64,000 nt of DNA from Gemmatimonadaceae bacterium (GTDB lineage Bacteria; Gemmatimonadota; Gemmatimonadetes; Gemmatimonadales; Gemmatimonadaceae): contig CANGXD010000003.1 in the NCBI GenBank assembly GCA_947457545.1, positions 1-64,000 on the forward strand, in the 5' to 3' direction. The notes under the pieces are model-generated. The model was not told the DNA's origin and made no database searches. It was given only the letters and a program-made list of their open reading frames with translations. Of the stretch, positions 35,701 through 44,093 are shown piece by piece. The position numbers and the translations under genes are program-made. The stretch's first letter is position 1; every line of letters begins with the position of its first letter.

Positions 35701-36255
35701 ATGTACGGCAAAAGCCTCCCCATTCTTGGCGGCGCCGGTGCGCTGCCGGTCGCCGGCACCGCGGCCGAGAGCCGTTCGAAAGCGGCCACGTTCGAGTATC
35801 TCACGACACGCAAAGACGAACTGGTTGGATGGGCGCGCAAGTTTTCGCTCTTCCCGTATCCGTTCGTCACCGCGTGCTGCGCGATGGAGTTCATGGCAGT
35901 CAGTGCGTCCAACTACGACACCGATCGATTTGGTGCCGCGCTGCCGCGCTTCTCGCCACGACAGGCCGACCTGCTCATGGTCGTCGGAACGGTGACGCAG
36001 AAGCAGGCGCCCATTCTGCTCAAGGTCTACGAACAGATGTGCGAGCCCAAGTGGGTCATGGCGTTCGGGGTCTGTGCGAGCACGGGGGGCTTCTATCAGA
36101 ACTACGCGTCGCTCCCCGGCATCGATCGCATCATTCCGGTGGACATCTACGTCCCCGGATGTCCGCCGCGACCCGAGATGGTCATCGACGGCATCATGCG
36201 GCTGCAGGAAAAGATCGCCAACGGGCGGCATCCCATCATCAACGACAGCTTCTGA
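35701..36255 (+). CDS. nuoB: NADH-quinone oxidoreductase subunit B
   Basis: 184 aa. Peripheral-arm subunit holding cluster N2, the last Fe-S centre before quinone. Ligands are Cys59-Cys60 (TACCAMEF), Cys125 (GVCAS) and Cys154 (PGCPPRPE). It has an N-terminal extension of about 25 residues that is probably flexible. It is followed two bases later by nuoC. Confidence 0.97.
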   Translation: MYGKSLPILGGAGALPVAGTAAESRSKAATFEYLTTRKDELVGWARKFSLFPYPFVTACCAMEFMAVSASNYDTDRFGAALPRFSPRQADLLMVVGTVTQKQAPILLKVYEQMCEPKWVMAFGVCASTGGFYQNYASLPGIDRIIPVDIYVPGCPPRPEMVIDGIMRLQEKIANGRHPIINDSF

Positions 36256-36257
36256 TC

Positions 36258-36818
36258 GTGACTGCCCCGATCTTCGACCTCCTGCAGGCGCAGTTGATCC
36301 CCGCATCACGTGACCCGGAGCCCGAAGGCGCGGCTCCCGAAGGCGCGGCTTCGGAGGGACACGAGCCGTCCGTTCGTTCGCTCGGTGTGCAACACGGAGT
36401 CCTCGTTCTCGCCATTCGCCCCGACGCGCTCACGTCGCTGGCCACACGGCTGCGCGACGACTTCGCCTTTGATCTCTTCCTCGACGTCACGGCCGTGGAT
36501 TGGCCCGGCGAAGCGCTGCGATTCGAAGTGGTGCACCACTTCTATTCCACCAGCCACAAGGTGCGCGTACGACTCAAGTGCCGCGTACCCGAAGCCGACC
36601 CCACGGTCGATTCGCTCACGCCGCTCTACGGATCCGCCGGTTACATGGAACGCGAATGCCACGACATGTATGGCATCGTCTTCCGGGGAAATGCCGACCT
36701 GCGCCCGATTCTGTTGTACGAAGGCTTTGTGGGGCACCCGCTGCGCAAGGATTACCCGAAGCAGAAAGAGCAGCCGCTGGTGCCGTACCTTCCGCCGCAG
36801 GGTGCCCTTGTCCGCTGA
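36258..36818 (+). CDS. nuoC: NADH-quinone oxidoreductase subunit C
   Basis: 186 aa, GTG start two bases after nuoB. 30-kDa-type subunit; signature ERECHDMYGIVFRGNADLRPILLYEGFVGHPLRKDYP near residues 130-170. Residues 22-32 contain a PEGAA-PEGAA repeat encoded by a 15-base tandem duplication, absent from usual NuoC proteins and probably disordered. The end overlaps the nuoD start. Confidence 0.95.
   Translation: MTAPIFDLLQAQLIPASRDPEPEGAAPEGAASEGHEPSVRSLGVQHGVLVLAIRPDALTSLATRLRDDFAFDLFLDVTAVDWPGEALRFEVVHHFYSTSHKVRVRLKCRVPEADPTVDSLTPLYGSAGYMERECHDMYGIVFRGNADLRPILLYEGFVGHPLRKDYPKQKEQPLVPYLPPQGALVR
36321..36350 (+). repeat. 15-base tandem duplication inside nuoC
   Basis: The unit CCCGAAGGCGCGGCT occurs twice in direct succession and adds five residues (PEGAA) in frame. 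Likely slippage product in a flexible N-terminal stretch. Confidence 0.9.
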
Positions 36819-38040
36819 GCCGATTATCCAGCCGCCGATCGCCAACCCGGTGCGGTCTGTCTTCACGGCGTCCCGTGACGACACCACCATCGTCAACATC
36901 GGCCCGTCGCATCCGGCCACGCATGGCACCGTGCAGATCATCGCCGAGATGGACGCGGAAATGGTCGTCCGGACCGACGTTCACTGTGGCTATCTGCACC
37001 GCGGCTTCGAGAAGGAGTGCGAGGATCATACCTGGCACAACCTCATGCCGTACGTCGATCGCCTCAATTACTGCTCGGCGCTGATCAACAACTTCGCGTA
37101 TTGCGATGCGGTCGAGCAGCTCATGGGGATCGAGATCACGCCGCGCACCAAGTATCTGCGCACGCTGCTCGCTGAATACAACCGACTCGCCGACCACCTC
37201 ACGTGCGTTGCCGCGCAGCTCATGGAGCTTGGCGCGATGACGGGCTTTTTGTATCTGGTCACGGTACGCGACTCCATTTACGAACATCTCGCCGCCCTTA
37301 CCGGCGCGCGCGTGACGTACTCGTACGGGCGCATTGGTGGTCTGGCCTTCGATGTGCCGGCCGGATGGTTCGCCCGCCTCGAAGAGATTCTGAAGGACTA
37401 CGAGCAGTATATCGAACGAGTGCACGGCCTCGTCGACCGCAATCGCATCTTCATCGACCGCATGCGCGATGTCGGCGTGATCAACACGCGTGACGCGCTC
37501 CACTGGGGCTTCACCGGGCCCATTCTGCGGTCCACCGGTGTGCCGCGCGATCTGCGCAAGGATACGCCGTACCTCGCGTACGGTGAGCTCGACTTCGACG
37601 TTCCGGTGGGGATCAAGGGCGACAATTACGATCGCTACTACGTCCGCATGCGCGAGATGGACGAGTCGGTGTACATGGTGCGCCAGCTGCTCGAGATGAT
37701 TCCCGATGGACCGATCATGGTGGACGATCGACGCTGCGTGTTTCCCGACAAGGCACTCGTCTACACCGAGATCGAATCGCTCATCAATCATTTCAAGCTG
37801 GTGATGGAAGGCCCCGTTGTGCCGGCCGGTGACATCTATCTCGCACACGAAGGCGCCAACGGCGAACTCGGTTTTTACATCGTGAGCACCGGCGACGGTC
37901 AGCCTCACAAGGTTCATGTGCGCTCCCCCAGTTTCGTCCACATGGGCGGCGTGCACACCATGCTCAACGGCTACCAGCTCGCCGACATCGTGACGACCTT
38001 CGGGTCCGTCAACATGATTGGCGGCGAGTGCGATCGATGA
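36802..38040 (+). CDS. nuoD: NADH-quinone oxidoreductase subunit D
   Basis: 412 aa. 49-kDa-type subunit that forms the quinone site with NuoB. Signatures are NIGPSHPATHGTVQ, HCGYLHRGFEK and a C-terminal GSVNMIGGECDR. I take the GTG at 36802, overlapping the nuoC end by 17 bases; a TTG at 36808 is an alternative. The frame is open much further upstream but that part is the shadow of nuoC. It overlaps nuoE. Confidence 0.95.
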   Translation: MPLSAEPIIQPPIANPVRSVFTASRDDTTIVNIGPSHPATHGTVQIIAEMDAEMVVRTDVHCGYLHRGFEKECEDHTWHNLMPYVDRLNYCSALINNFAYCDAVEQLMGIEITPRTKYLRTLLAEYNRLADHLTCVAAQLMELGAMTGFLYLVTVRDSIYEHLAALTGARVTYSYGRIGGLAFDVPAGWFARLEEILKDYEQYIERVHGLVDRNRIFIDRMRDVGVINTRDALHWGFTGPILRSTGVPRDLRKDTPYLAYGELDFDVPVGIKGDNYDRYYVRMREMDESVYMVRQLLEMIPDGPIMVDDRRCVFPDKALVYTEIESLINHFKLVMEGPVVPAGDIYLAHEGANGELGFYIVSTGDGQPHKVHVRSPSFVHMGGVHTMLNGYQLADIVTTFGSVNMIGGECDR

Positions 38041-38525
38041 CGGCACCCATGCAGAGTATTCAGCATCTCATCCCGGAGTTCGAGCGCTGGAAGGAGCGCT
38101 ACCCCGCGGGATTCGAAGGCTCCCTCACCATCCCCTGTCTGCAGCGCATTCAGAAGGAGCGGGGGTACATCGCCGACAGCGATATCGACGAACTGGTCGC
38201 GTATCTCGGCGTGCCGCGCACGCAGGTCGACGAAGTGCTCGGCTTCTACACCATGTTCACGCGCACGCCGCTGGGGCATCACCACTTGCAGGTGTGTCAC
38301 AACGTCTCCTGCTCGCTGCGGGGTGCCGAAGGGTTGCTGAAGTATCTGTGTGGCCGGTTGGGGATCCAGCCCGGCGAAACGACGCCCGACGGCAAGTTCA
38401 CCATCAGTACCGCCGAGTGCCTCGCGTCGTGCGGCACGGCCCCGATGATGATGGTGAACGAGGCGTATCACGAGAATCTGACGCCCGCCGCTGTCGACGC
38501 CTTGCTCGAGGAGCTCGCCAAGTGA
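38037..38525 (+). CDS. nuoE: NADH-quinone oxidoreductase subunit E
   Basis: 162-aa thioredoxin-like [2Fe-2S] subunit of the NADH module. Cluster ligands are CHNVSC and AECLASC. The ATG overlaps the nuoD stop (ATGA); a GTG nine bases earlier is possible. The end overlaps nuoF (GTGA). Confidence 0.95.
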   Translation: MTAPMQSIQHLIPEFERWKERYPAGFEGSLTIPCLQRIQKERGYIADSDIDELVAYLGVPRTQVDEVLGFYTMFTRTPLGHHHLQVCHNVSCSLRGAEGLLKYLCGRLGIQPGETTPDGKFTISTAECLASCGTAPMMMVNEAYHENLTPAAVDALLEELAK

Positions 38526-39892
38526 CGACAGAGCAGACAGGCGCACCGGCGCTGTCGGGGCGGAAGTTCTTCATGAACTTCCCGGTCACGGACAGCTCGC
38601 ACACGCTGGCGTCGTATCGCGCGCGCGGCGGCTATCAGGCGTTGGAGAAGGCACTCAAGGAAATGCAGCCGGCCGATGTCACCAAAGAGGTGTCGGCGGC
38701 GGGCTTGCTGGGACACGGCGGCGCAGCGTTTCCCGCGGGGCGCAAGTGGGGCGTGATCAAGCCCAACGACGGCGAAGACCACTTCGTGTGCATGAACGCC
38801 GACGAGGGCGAGCCCGGAACCTTCAAGGACCGGTGGATCCTCGAGCACACGCCGCATCTCTGCCTCGAGGGTCTTATCCTCGCGTCGTACGCCATCGGTG
38901 GCCGGCACGCGTTCATCTACATTCGCGGTGAATTCGACTTGCCGTTCCGCCGCATTCAGGGCGCGGTCGACGAAGCCTACGCCGCCGGGCTGCTCGGAAC
39001 GAACATCCTTGGCACCGGCTACTCGCTCGATGTCGTGGTCTATCGCGGCGCCGGCTCGTATGTGTGCGGTGAAGCGTCGGCGATGCTCGCCTCCCTCGAA
39101 GGGCGCAAGGGATGGCCTCGCAACCGGCCGCCTCGCCTCACCGTGAAGGGGTTGTATCAGAAGCCGACGGTCGTCAACAACGTCGAAACTCTGGCCAATG
39201 TGCCGGTCATCATCAGTCTCGGTGCCGTCGACTTCAAAACGACGGGAACGCCCAAGAGCCCCGGCACACAGATGATTTCGATTTCGGGGCACATCGCGCG
39301 TCCCGGCGTCTACGAGGTCGAGTACGGGTACTCGTGGGAGAAGTTCCTCTACGAGGATTGCGGCGGCATGCAGGACGGGAAGGCGCTCAAGTGCATCATC
39401 CCGGGCGGCGTCTCCACCAAGATCCTCGATGCCAACGAGATCAAGGGTGTGACGCTCGATCACAACAGCGCGGTCGCCGCCGGCTCGCAGTTGGGCTCCG
39501 GCGGAATGATTGCGGTAGCCGAGGGCACCTGCATGGTGCGTCTCGCCCGCGTCATTCAGCGCTTTTATCACCATGAGTCGTGTGGTCAGTGCACGCCGTG
39601 TCGTGAAGGGATGGGATGGATGGAGCGCATTCTCGACCGCATCGTGCGTGGGGAAGGCCGGCCGGAAGACATCGATCGGCTGTATCTCATTTCGAACGCC
39701 AACGACGGGACTACCATCTGCAGTCTCGGCGACTCAGCCGGCTATGCCTGCACGGCGATCATCGATCATTATCGCGACGAGTTCGAGTACTACATCCTGA
39801 ACGGACGCTCCATGTTCGACGGCCGCCTCGCGGTGGTCGACCCGTTCGAAGGGGCGGTGCCGGCGCCGCTGTATGCCGGAGCCGCGGTATGA
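38522..39892 (+). CDS. nuoF: NADH-quinone oxidoreductase subunit F
   Basis: 456 aa. Binds NADH, FMN and cluster N3. Glycine-rich NADH/FMN loops GLLGHGGAAFPAGRKW and GAGSYVCGEASAMLASLEG are present, and the Fe-S motif ESCGQCTPCREG lies near residue 350. GTG start overlapping nuoE; the stop overlaps the nuoG start (ATGA). Confidence 0.97.
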   Translation: MTTEQTGAPALSGRKFFMNFPVTDSSHTLASYRARGGYQALEKALKEMQPADVTKEVSAAGLLGHGGAAFPAGRKWGVIKPNDGEDHFVCMNADEGEPGTFKDRWILEHTPHLCLEGLILASYAIGGRHAFIYIRGEFDLPFRRIQGAVDEAYAAGLLGTNILGTGYSLDVVVYRGAGSYVCGEASAMLASLEGRKGWPRNRPPRLTVKGLYQKPTVVNNVETLANVPVIISLGAVDFKTTGTPKSPGTQMISISGHIARPGVYEVEYGYSWEKFLYEDCGGMQDGKALKCIIPGGVSTKILDANEIKGVTLDHNSAVAAGSQLGSGGMIAVAEGTCMVRLARVIQRFYHHESCGQCTPCREGMGWMERILDRIVRGEGRPEDIDRLYLISNANDGTTICSLGDSAGYACTAIIDHYRDEFEYYILNGRSMFDGRLAVVDPFEGAVPAPLYAGAAV

Positions 39893-41409
39893 GCACCGGG
39901 ACGCGACTGAAGGGCAGCAACGAGCCGGTGAACACCGGCAAGACACTCGACTTCTTCATCAACGGCGTACCCTGTACGGCGTTTCAGGGGGAGTCGGTGT
40001 TGCAGGCGGCGCGGCGCGCGGGCGTAGACGTGCCGCATTTCTGCTGGCATCCAGAACTGTCGGTGCCTGGCAATTGCCGTATCTGCATGGTGGAAGTGGA
40101 GCAGGATGCCGGTGACCCGTGGTTTGATATCGGCTGCAACATGCCGGTGACCGCAGGCATGCGCGTGCTCACCGAGAGCGATACGGTGAAGAAGCTGCGT
40201 CGGGAAACGATGCAGTTCATCACGCTCAACCATCCCGTCGATTGCGGCATTTGCAACAAGGCGGGTGAGTGCATCCTGCAGGACTACCACTACGAGCACA
40301 ACGGCAAGGCGTCGCTCTCGAGCGATCGGAAGAATCACGCGACCAAGTTCTACCCGTTGTCCGATCGCATCATGCTGGACAACGAGCGGTGCATCATGTG
40401 CACGCGCTGCGTGCGATTCACGCATGAGGTGTCGGAGTCGCATGCGCTGGCTGCGGTGTATCGCGGCGACCACGCGCTGATCCGTCCGGCCGAAGACGCG
40501 AACTTCAACGAAGACGCGTATTCCGACAACGTGATCGACATCTGCCCGGTGGGAGCGCTGCTGTCGCGGGAGAACCTCGATCATGCGCGCGTGTGGTATA
40601 CCAAGGCCACGCCCAGTGTGTGTCCGGGATGCTCGCGCGGCTGCAGCGTGAATATCTGGCATCGCAAGCCGGAGTGGGCGCTCAAGGCGCTGGACCCGCA
40701 GCTCAATGTGCGCATCGAGCGGGTCACGCCGCTCGAGAACGTCGACGTGAACGGCCCCTGGATCTGCAATAAGGGACGTGATCTCGCACGCATCTTCGAG
40801 CGGCCGCGCGCGACCCAAGCCATGGTGAAGGGACAGGCGGTCACACTGGAGGCGGCGACGCAGCGCGCGGCCGCGTTGCTGGCTGGCGCAAAGTCGGTGG
40901 TGGCGCTGGTGTCGTCGTGGGGCTCGAACGAGGAGCTCGCGGCGTTTCATGCGGCGTTCGGCTCGCAGAGCGGCGGTCGACTGACGGCGTTCAGCAAGGC
41001 CGATCATCTGCCGCAGCCCGGTGAAGTGCTCGAGGATCACCTGCTCATCAAGAGCGACAAGAACCCCAATCTGACGGCGGCGGCGGCGCGGTACCCGCTG
41101 TTGTCGCTCACCGATGCCCCGTCGACTGCCGCCGCGCTGGCGTCGGCCGATGTCGTGCTGGTGTGGGGAGAAGGGGTGGACGCGGCGGTGTTGCCGGCGG
41201 GGGCTGCGGTCATCCGACTGGAGTCGTACGAGCAGCCGTATCTGGCCACGGCCGATGTGTTCATTCCCCTCAGCATCCAGACTGAACGCGCAGGGCACTA
41301 CACCAACTTCGCAGGGACGGTGACGCCCTTTGCGGCGTGCTTCGAAAGCAAGGCGCCCATCGCACATGCCGAGTCGCTGTTTGCACAGCTGGCAGGAGGG
41401 GAGACATGA
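39889..41409 (+). CDS. nuoG: NADH-quinone oxidoreductase subunit G (short form)
   Basis: 506 aa versus about 700-900 in E. coli or Thermus. The Fe-S part is complete: a [2Fe-2S] domain (CWHPELSVPGNCRICMVEV), HPVDCGICNKAGEC, CIMCTRCVRFTHEVSESHALAAVYRGD and the molybdopterin-type [4Fe-4S] motif VCPGCSRGC (about residue 245). The molybdopterin-like C-terminal domain is cut to about 200 residues, a natural variant in several phyla. It overlaps nuoF and nuoH by ATGA. Confidence 0.95.
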   Translation: MSTGTRLKGSNEPVNTGKTLDFFINGVPCTAFQGESVLQAARRAGVDVPHFCWHPELSVPGNCRICMVEVEQDAGDPWFDIGCNMPVTAGMRVLTESDTVKKLRRETMQFITLNHPVDCGICNKAGECILQDYHYEHNGKASLSSDRKNHATKFYPLSDRIMLDNERCIMCTRCVRFTHEVSESHALAAVYRGDHALIRPAEDANFNEDAYSDNVIDICPVGALLSRENLDHARVWYTKATPSVCPGCSRGCSVNIWHRKPEWALKALDPQLNVRIERVTPLENVDVNGPWICNKGRDLARIFERPRATQAMVKGQAVTLEAATQRAAALLAGAKSVVALVSSWGSNEELAAFHAAFGSQSGGRLTAFSKADHLPQPGEVLEDHLLIKSDKNPNLTAAAARYPLLSLTDAPSTAAALASADVVLVWGEGVDAAVLPAGAAVIRLESYEQPYLATADVFIPLSIQTERAGHYTNFAGTVTPFAACFESKAPIAHAESLFAQLAGGET

Positions 41410-42566
41410 CCAGTACCAGTGTGCTCCCCGATCTGGCGGTGACGACAGTGTTCATCGTCTATGCCATCGTCATGCTGCTCAGCTTTGGCGGGCTGCTGAC
41501 GTGGGTGGAGCGGAAGCAGTCCGCGGTCATGTCGGACCGCATTGGTGCCAACCGCGCGTACATCCGCATCCCGTTCACCGACATCAAGCTGGTGTGGCTG
41601 GGATTGTTTCACGGGATGGCCGACGGGTTGAAGATGCTCCTCAAGGAGAACTTCAAGCCCAAGACGCACGACGGGGTCGGCTACTTTCTGGCACCGTTCA
41701 TCGTGTTCACGCCGGTGCTGCTCGTGTTCGCGGTCGTGCCGTTCGGCGGGACGGTGGTGCCCGGTGAGCTCTTTCCGGCGCTTTCCGACTGGTTCGGCAC
41801 GCGCGCGTATCCCATGCAGATCGCGTCGCTCGATGCGGGGCTGCTGGTCGTCTTTGCCTTCAGTGGGCTCGGGATCATTGGCGCGATGCTCGCCGGCTGG
41901 GCGTCTGACAACAAATTCTCGCTGCTCGGTGGACTCCGCGCCGGCTCCCAGATGATCAGCTATGAGCTCGTGCTGGCGCTCACGGTCCTTGGGCTCATCC
42001 TGGTGTACGGGACGGTCGATCTGGGCGCCATCGTACGGCAGCAGTCCGGCATGATCGGCGGTGTGTTGCCGGCCTGGGGGATCTTTTATCAGCCGCTGGC
42101 CGCGTTTCTGTTTCTCACGGCCGCCATTGCCGAAAACAAGCGCATTCCGTTCGACCTGCCAGAAGCGGAATCGGAGCTGATCGCCGGATACTTCACCGAA
42201 TACAGCGCGATGAAGCTCGGCTTGTTCATGTTCTCCGAGTTCATTCAGATCGCGGTCGTGGGGGCGTTGTTCGCCACGTTGTTCCTTGGTGGCTACAATC
42301 TGCCGTTCATGACCGACGCTGGCTTTTCGCTGCCCGGGGGGACGGAGATCGCGTTGAGTCAGGCGGTGCGGGTGCCGCTGCAGCTGCTCACGTTCCTCGG
42401 GAAGACCGCGTTGCTATGCGTCATTCAGATCCAGATTCGCTGGACGCTCCCGCGCTTCCGGTATGACCAGATGCTCGGCCTCTCGTGGAAGATGCTCCTG
42501 CCGTTGTCTCTCGCGAACCTGGTGGTGACCGTGTTGTGGATGTGGCTGGTGGGAGGTGGGCAGTGA
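41406..42566 (+). CDS. nuoH: NADH-quinone oxidoreductase subunit H
   Basis: 386-aa membrane subunit with about eight spans that lines the quinone entrance. Signatures are WVERKQSAVMSDRIGANRAY (N-terminal loop) and AENKRIPFDLPEAESELIAGY. The ATG overlaps the nuoG stop and the stop overlaps the nuoI GTG. Confidence 0.97.
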   Translation: MTSTSVLPDLAVTTVFIVYAIVMLLSFGGLLTWVERKQSAVMSDRIGANRAYIRIPFTDIKLVWLGLFHGMADGLKMLLKENFKPKTHDGVGYFLAPFIVFTPVLLVFAVVPFGGTVVPGELFPALSDWFGTRAYPMQIASLDAGLLVVFAFSGLGIIGAMLAGWASDNKFSLLGGLRAGSQMISYELVLALTVLGLILVYGTVDLGAIVRQQSGMIGGVLPAWGIFYQPLAAFLFLTAAIAENKRIPFDLPEAESELIAGYFTEYSAMKLGLFMFSEFIQIAVVGALFATLFLGGYNLPFMTDAGFSLPGGTEIALSQAVRVPLQLLTFLGKTALLCVIQIQIRWTLPRFRYDQMLGLSWKMLLPLSLANLVVTVLWMWLVGGGQ

Positions 42567-43288
42567 CGCCGTCGGGCAACGCATCGGGCAACGGACCGAA
42601 GGTGCCGGCTGCGGGCGTTACCAGTCCGGCCTTTGGCAACCAGGTGAACGGCGACAAGGCCGTTGCGGCGGGCGCGCCGCGGAAAGTGGTGCGCTACGAG
42701 CGGAAGCAGTACTGGAACGAGCCCACGATGACACTGTGGGAGCGTGCGTATCTGCCGGAGATTTTCCGCGGGCTGGCCATTACGACCGGCATTTTCCTGC
42801 GCAATATGGGCAAGTGGATCACGGGCCGTCGTGGCGCCGTGACCACGTATTATCCGGAAGAAAAGCGGTCGGACTTTGCCCCGCGAAACCGCGGGAAGCA
42901 TATCCTCACCCAGCGTCCGGACGGGTCCCCGCAGTGCATCGCGTGCAACATGTGCGCGACTGTGTGCCCCGCCAAAGTCATCGAAATCGAATCGGGCTTC
43001 GATCCGAACGATCCGGCGCACCCCAAGTTCCCGGTGCGCTTCGAGATCGACTACTCGCGATGCGTGTTCTGCGGCTTGTGTGTGGAGGCGTGCCCGGAAG
43101 ACGCCATCCGCATGCAGGAAGACGTGCCGAACCTCGTATCGGATAATCGCTACAACATGTGGATCACGATGGACGAGATGTTGACGTGGCGTCCCGAACA
43201 GGACGTCGCGAAACCCTATCCGCCGAAACCGGTGCCGTTGCAGCTCGGGGACAGCGTGAAGCGGGGGCGTGACTCATCGAAACACTGA
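42563..43288 (+). CDS. nuoI: NADH-quinone oxidoreductase subunit I
   Basis: 241 aa. Carries clusters N6a and N6b: CIACNMCATVCP and CVFCGLCVEACP. GTG start overlapping the nuoH stop. About 45 N-terminal residues (Gly/Ala/Asn-rich) precede the domain and are longer than usual, so a later start cannot be excluded. The stop shares a base with the nuoJ ATG. Confidence 0.95.
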   Translation: MTPSGNASGNGPKVPAAGVTSPAFGNQVNGDKAVAAGAPRKVVRYERKQYWNEPTMTLWERAYLPEIFRGLAITTGIFLRNMGKWITGRRGAVTTYYPEEKRSDFAPRNRGKHILTQRPDGSPQCIACNMCATVCPAKVIEIESGFDPNDPAHPKFPVRFEIDYSRCVFCGLCVEACPEDAIRMQEDVPNLVSDNRYNMWITMDEMLTWRPEQDVAKPYPPKPVPLQLGDSVKRGRDSSKH

Positions 43289-43779
43289 TGCTGGGTCTGT
43301 TCGGCGTCATGGCGCTGGTGAGCGCGGCGTCGATGCTGGTGCTTCGCGAGCCGATGCGTGTGGCGCTGGCCCTCGTAACGAGCATGTCATCGCTGGGCGC
43401 GGTGTATGGCCTCATGGGCGTGCACTTCATCGCCGCCTTTCAAGTGCTCATTTACGTGGGCGCGGTGATGGTGTTCATGGTGTATGTCATCATGTTGCTC
43501 GAGGTCAAGGAAGCACCGGGGAGCAAACGCTTTTCCCGGTTTGTCGTGCCAGGTTTCATTGCCGGTGCGTTGCTCACGGCGGTCCTTGGCGTGAGCGTCC
43601 TGCGCAGCGGGACGGGGCGCGCGCCCGTGGCCACCGGTGAGGTGTTCGGGCTGGTGCCGTTCTCGTCGGCGTTTCTGACGCAGTACTGGCTCGAGTTCGA
43701 ACTGACGACCGTCTTTCTCGTGGGTGCCATCGTGGCGGCGCTCGCCGTCGTGAACGTGAGCCGGCGTCGCCAGGGATGA
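43288..43779 (+). CDS. nuoJ: NADH-quinone oxidoreductase subunit J
   Basis: 163-aa membrane subunit with five predicted spans. FQVLIYVGAVMVFMVYVIMLL (the unwound third-helix region) is diagnostic. The start is fixed by an in-frame TGA six codons upstream. It overlaps nuoI and nuoK. Confidence 0.95.
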   Translation: MLGLFGVMALVSAASMLVLREPMRVALALVTSMSSLGAVYGLMGVHFIAAFQVLIYVGAVMVFMVYVIMLLEVKEAPGSKRFSRFVVPGFIAGALLTAVLGVSVLRSGTGRAPVATGEVFGLVPFSSAFLTQYWLEFELTTVFLVGAIVAALAVVNVSRRRQG

Positions 43780-44087
43780 TGCTTATGGATCAGTCTCAGG
43801 CCATGCTCTGGCTCGCCGGTGCGTTGTTCTCGTTCGGGCTGCTGGGCGTCATCATCCGCCGCAATGCGCTCATCATGCTCATGTGCATGGAGCTCATGCT
43901 CAATGGCGTGAACCTCAGCCTCGTGACCTTCTCACAGCAGCGCGGCGATGCGGCCGGTGTGGTGATGGTGTTCCTCACCTTCGTCGTCGCGACCGCCGAA
44001 GTGGCGCTCGCCATTCCCATCGTGCTGCTGCTCGTCCGGCACGCGCGGTCGTTGGATATCGACCGCTACTCTGAGCTAAAGGGTTAG
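43776..44087 (+). CDS. nuoK: NADH-quinone oxidoreductase subunit K
   Basis: 103-aa, three-span antiporter-like subunit. LMCMELMLNGVNLSLV (with the conserved membrane Glu) and ATAEVALAIPIVLLL (second Glu) identify it. Two adjacent ATGs; the first overlaps the nuoJ stop. Confidence 0.96.
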   Translation: MMLMDQSQAMLWLAGALFSFGLLGVIIRRNALIMLMCMELMLNGVNLSLVTFSQQRGDAAGVVMVFLTFVVATAEVALAIPIVLLLVRHARSLDIDRYSELKG

Positions 44088-44093
44088 ACGCAC

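Noticed and set aside
36310-36801. Long N-terminal extension of nuoD
   Set aside because: This part overlaps nuoC in another frame and has no NuoD homology; the start was placed at 36802.
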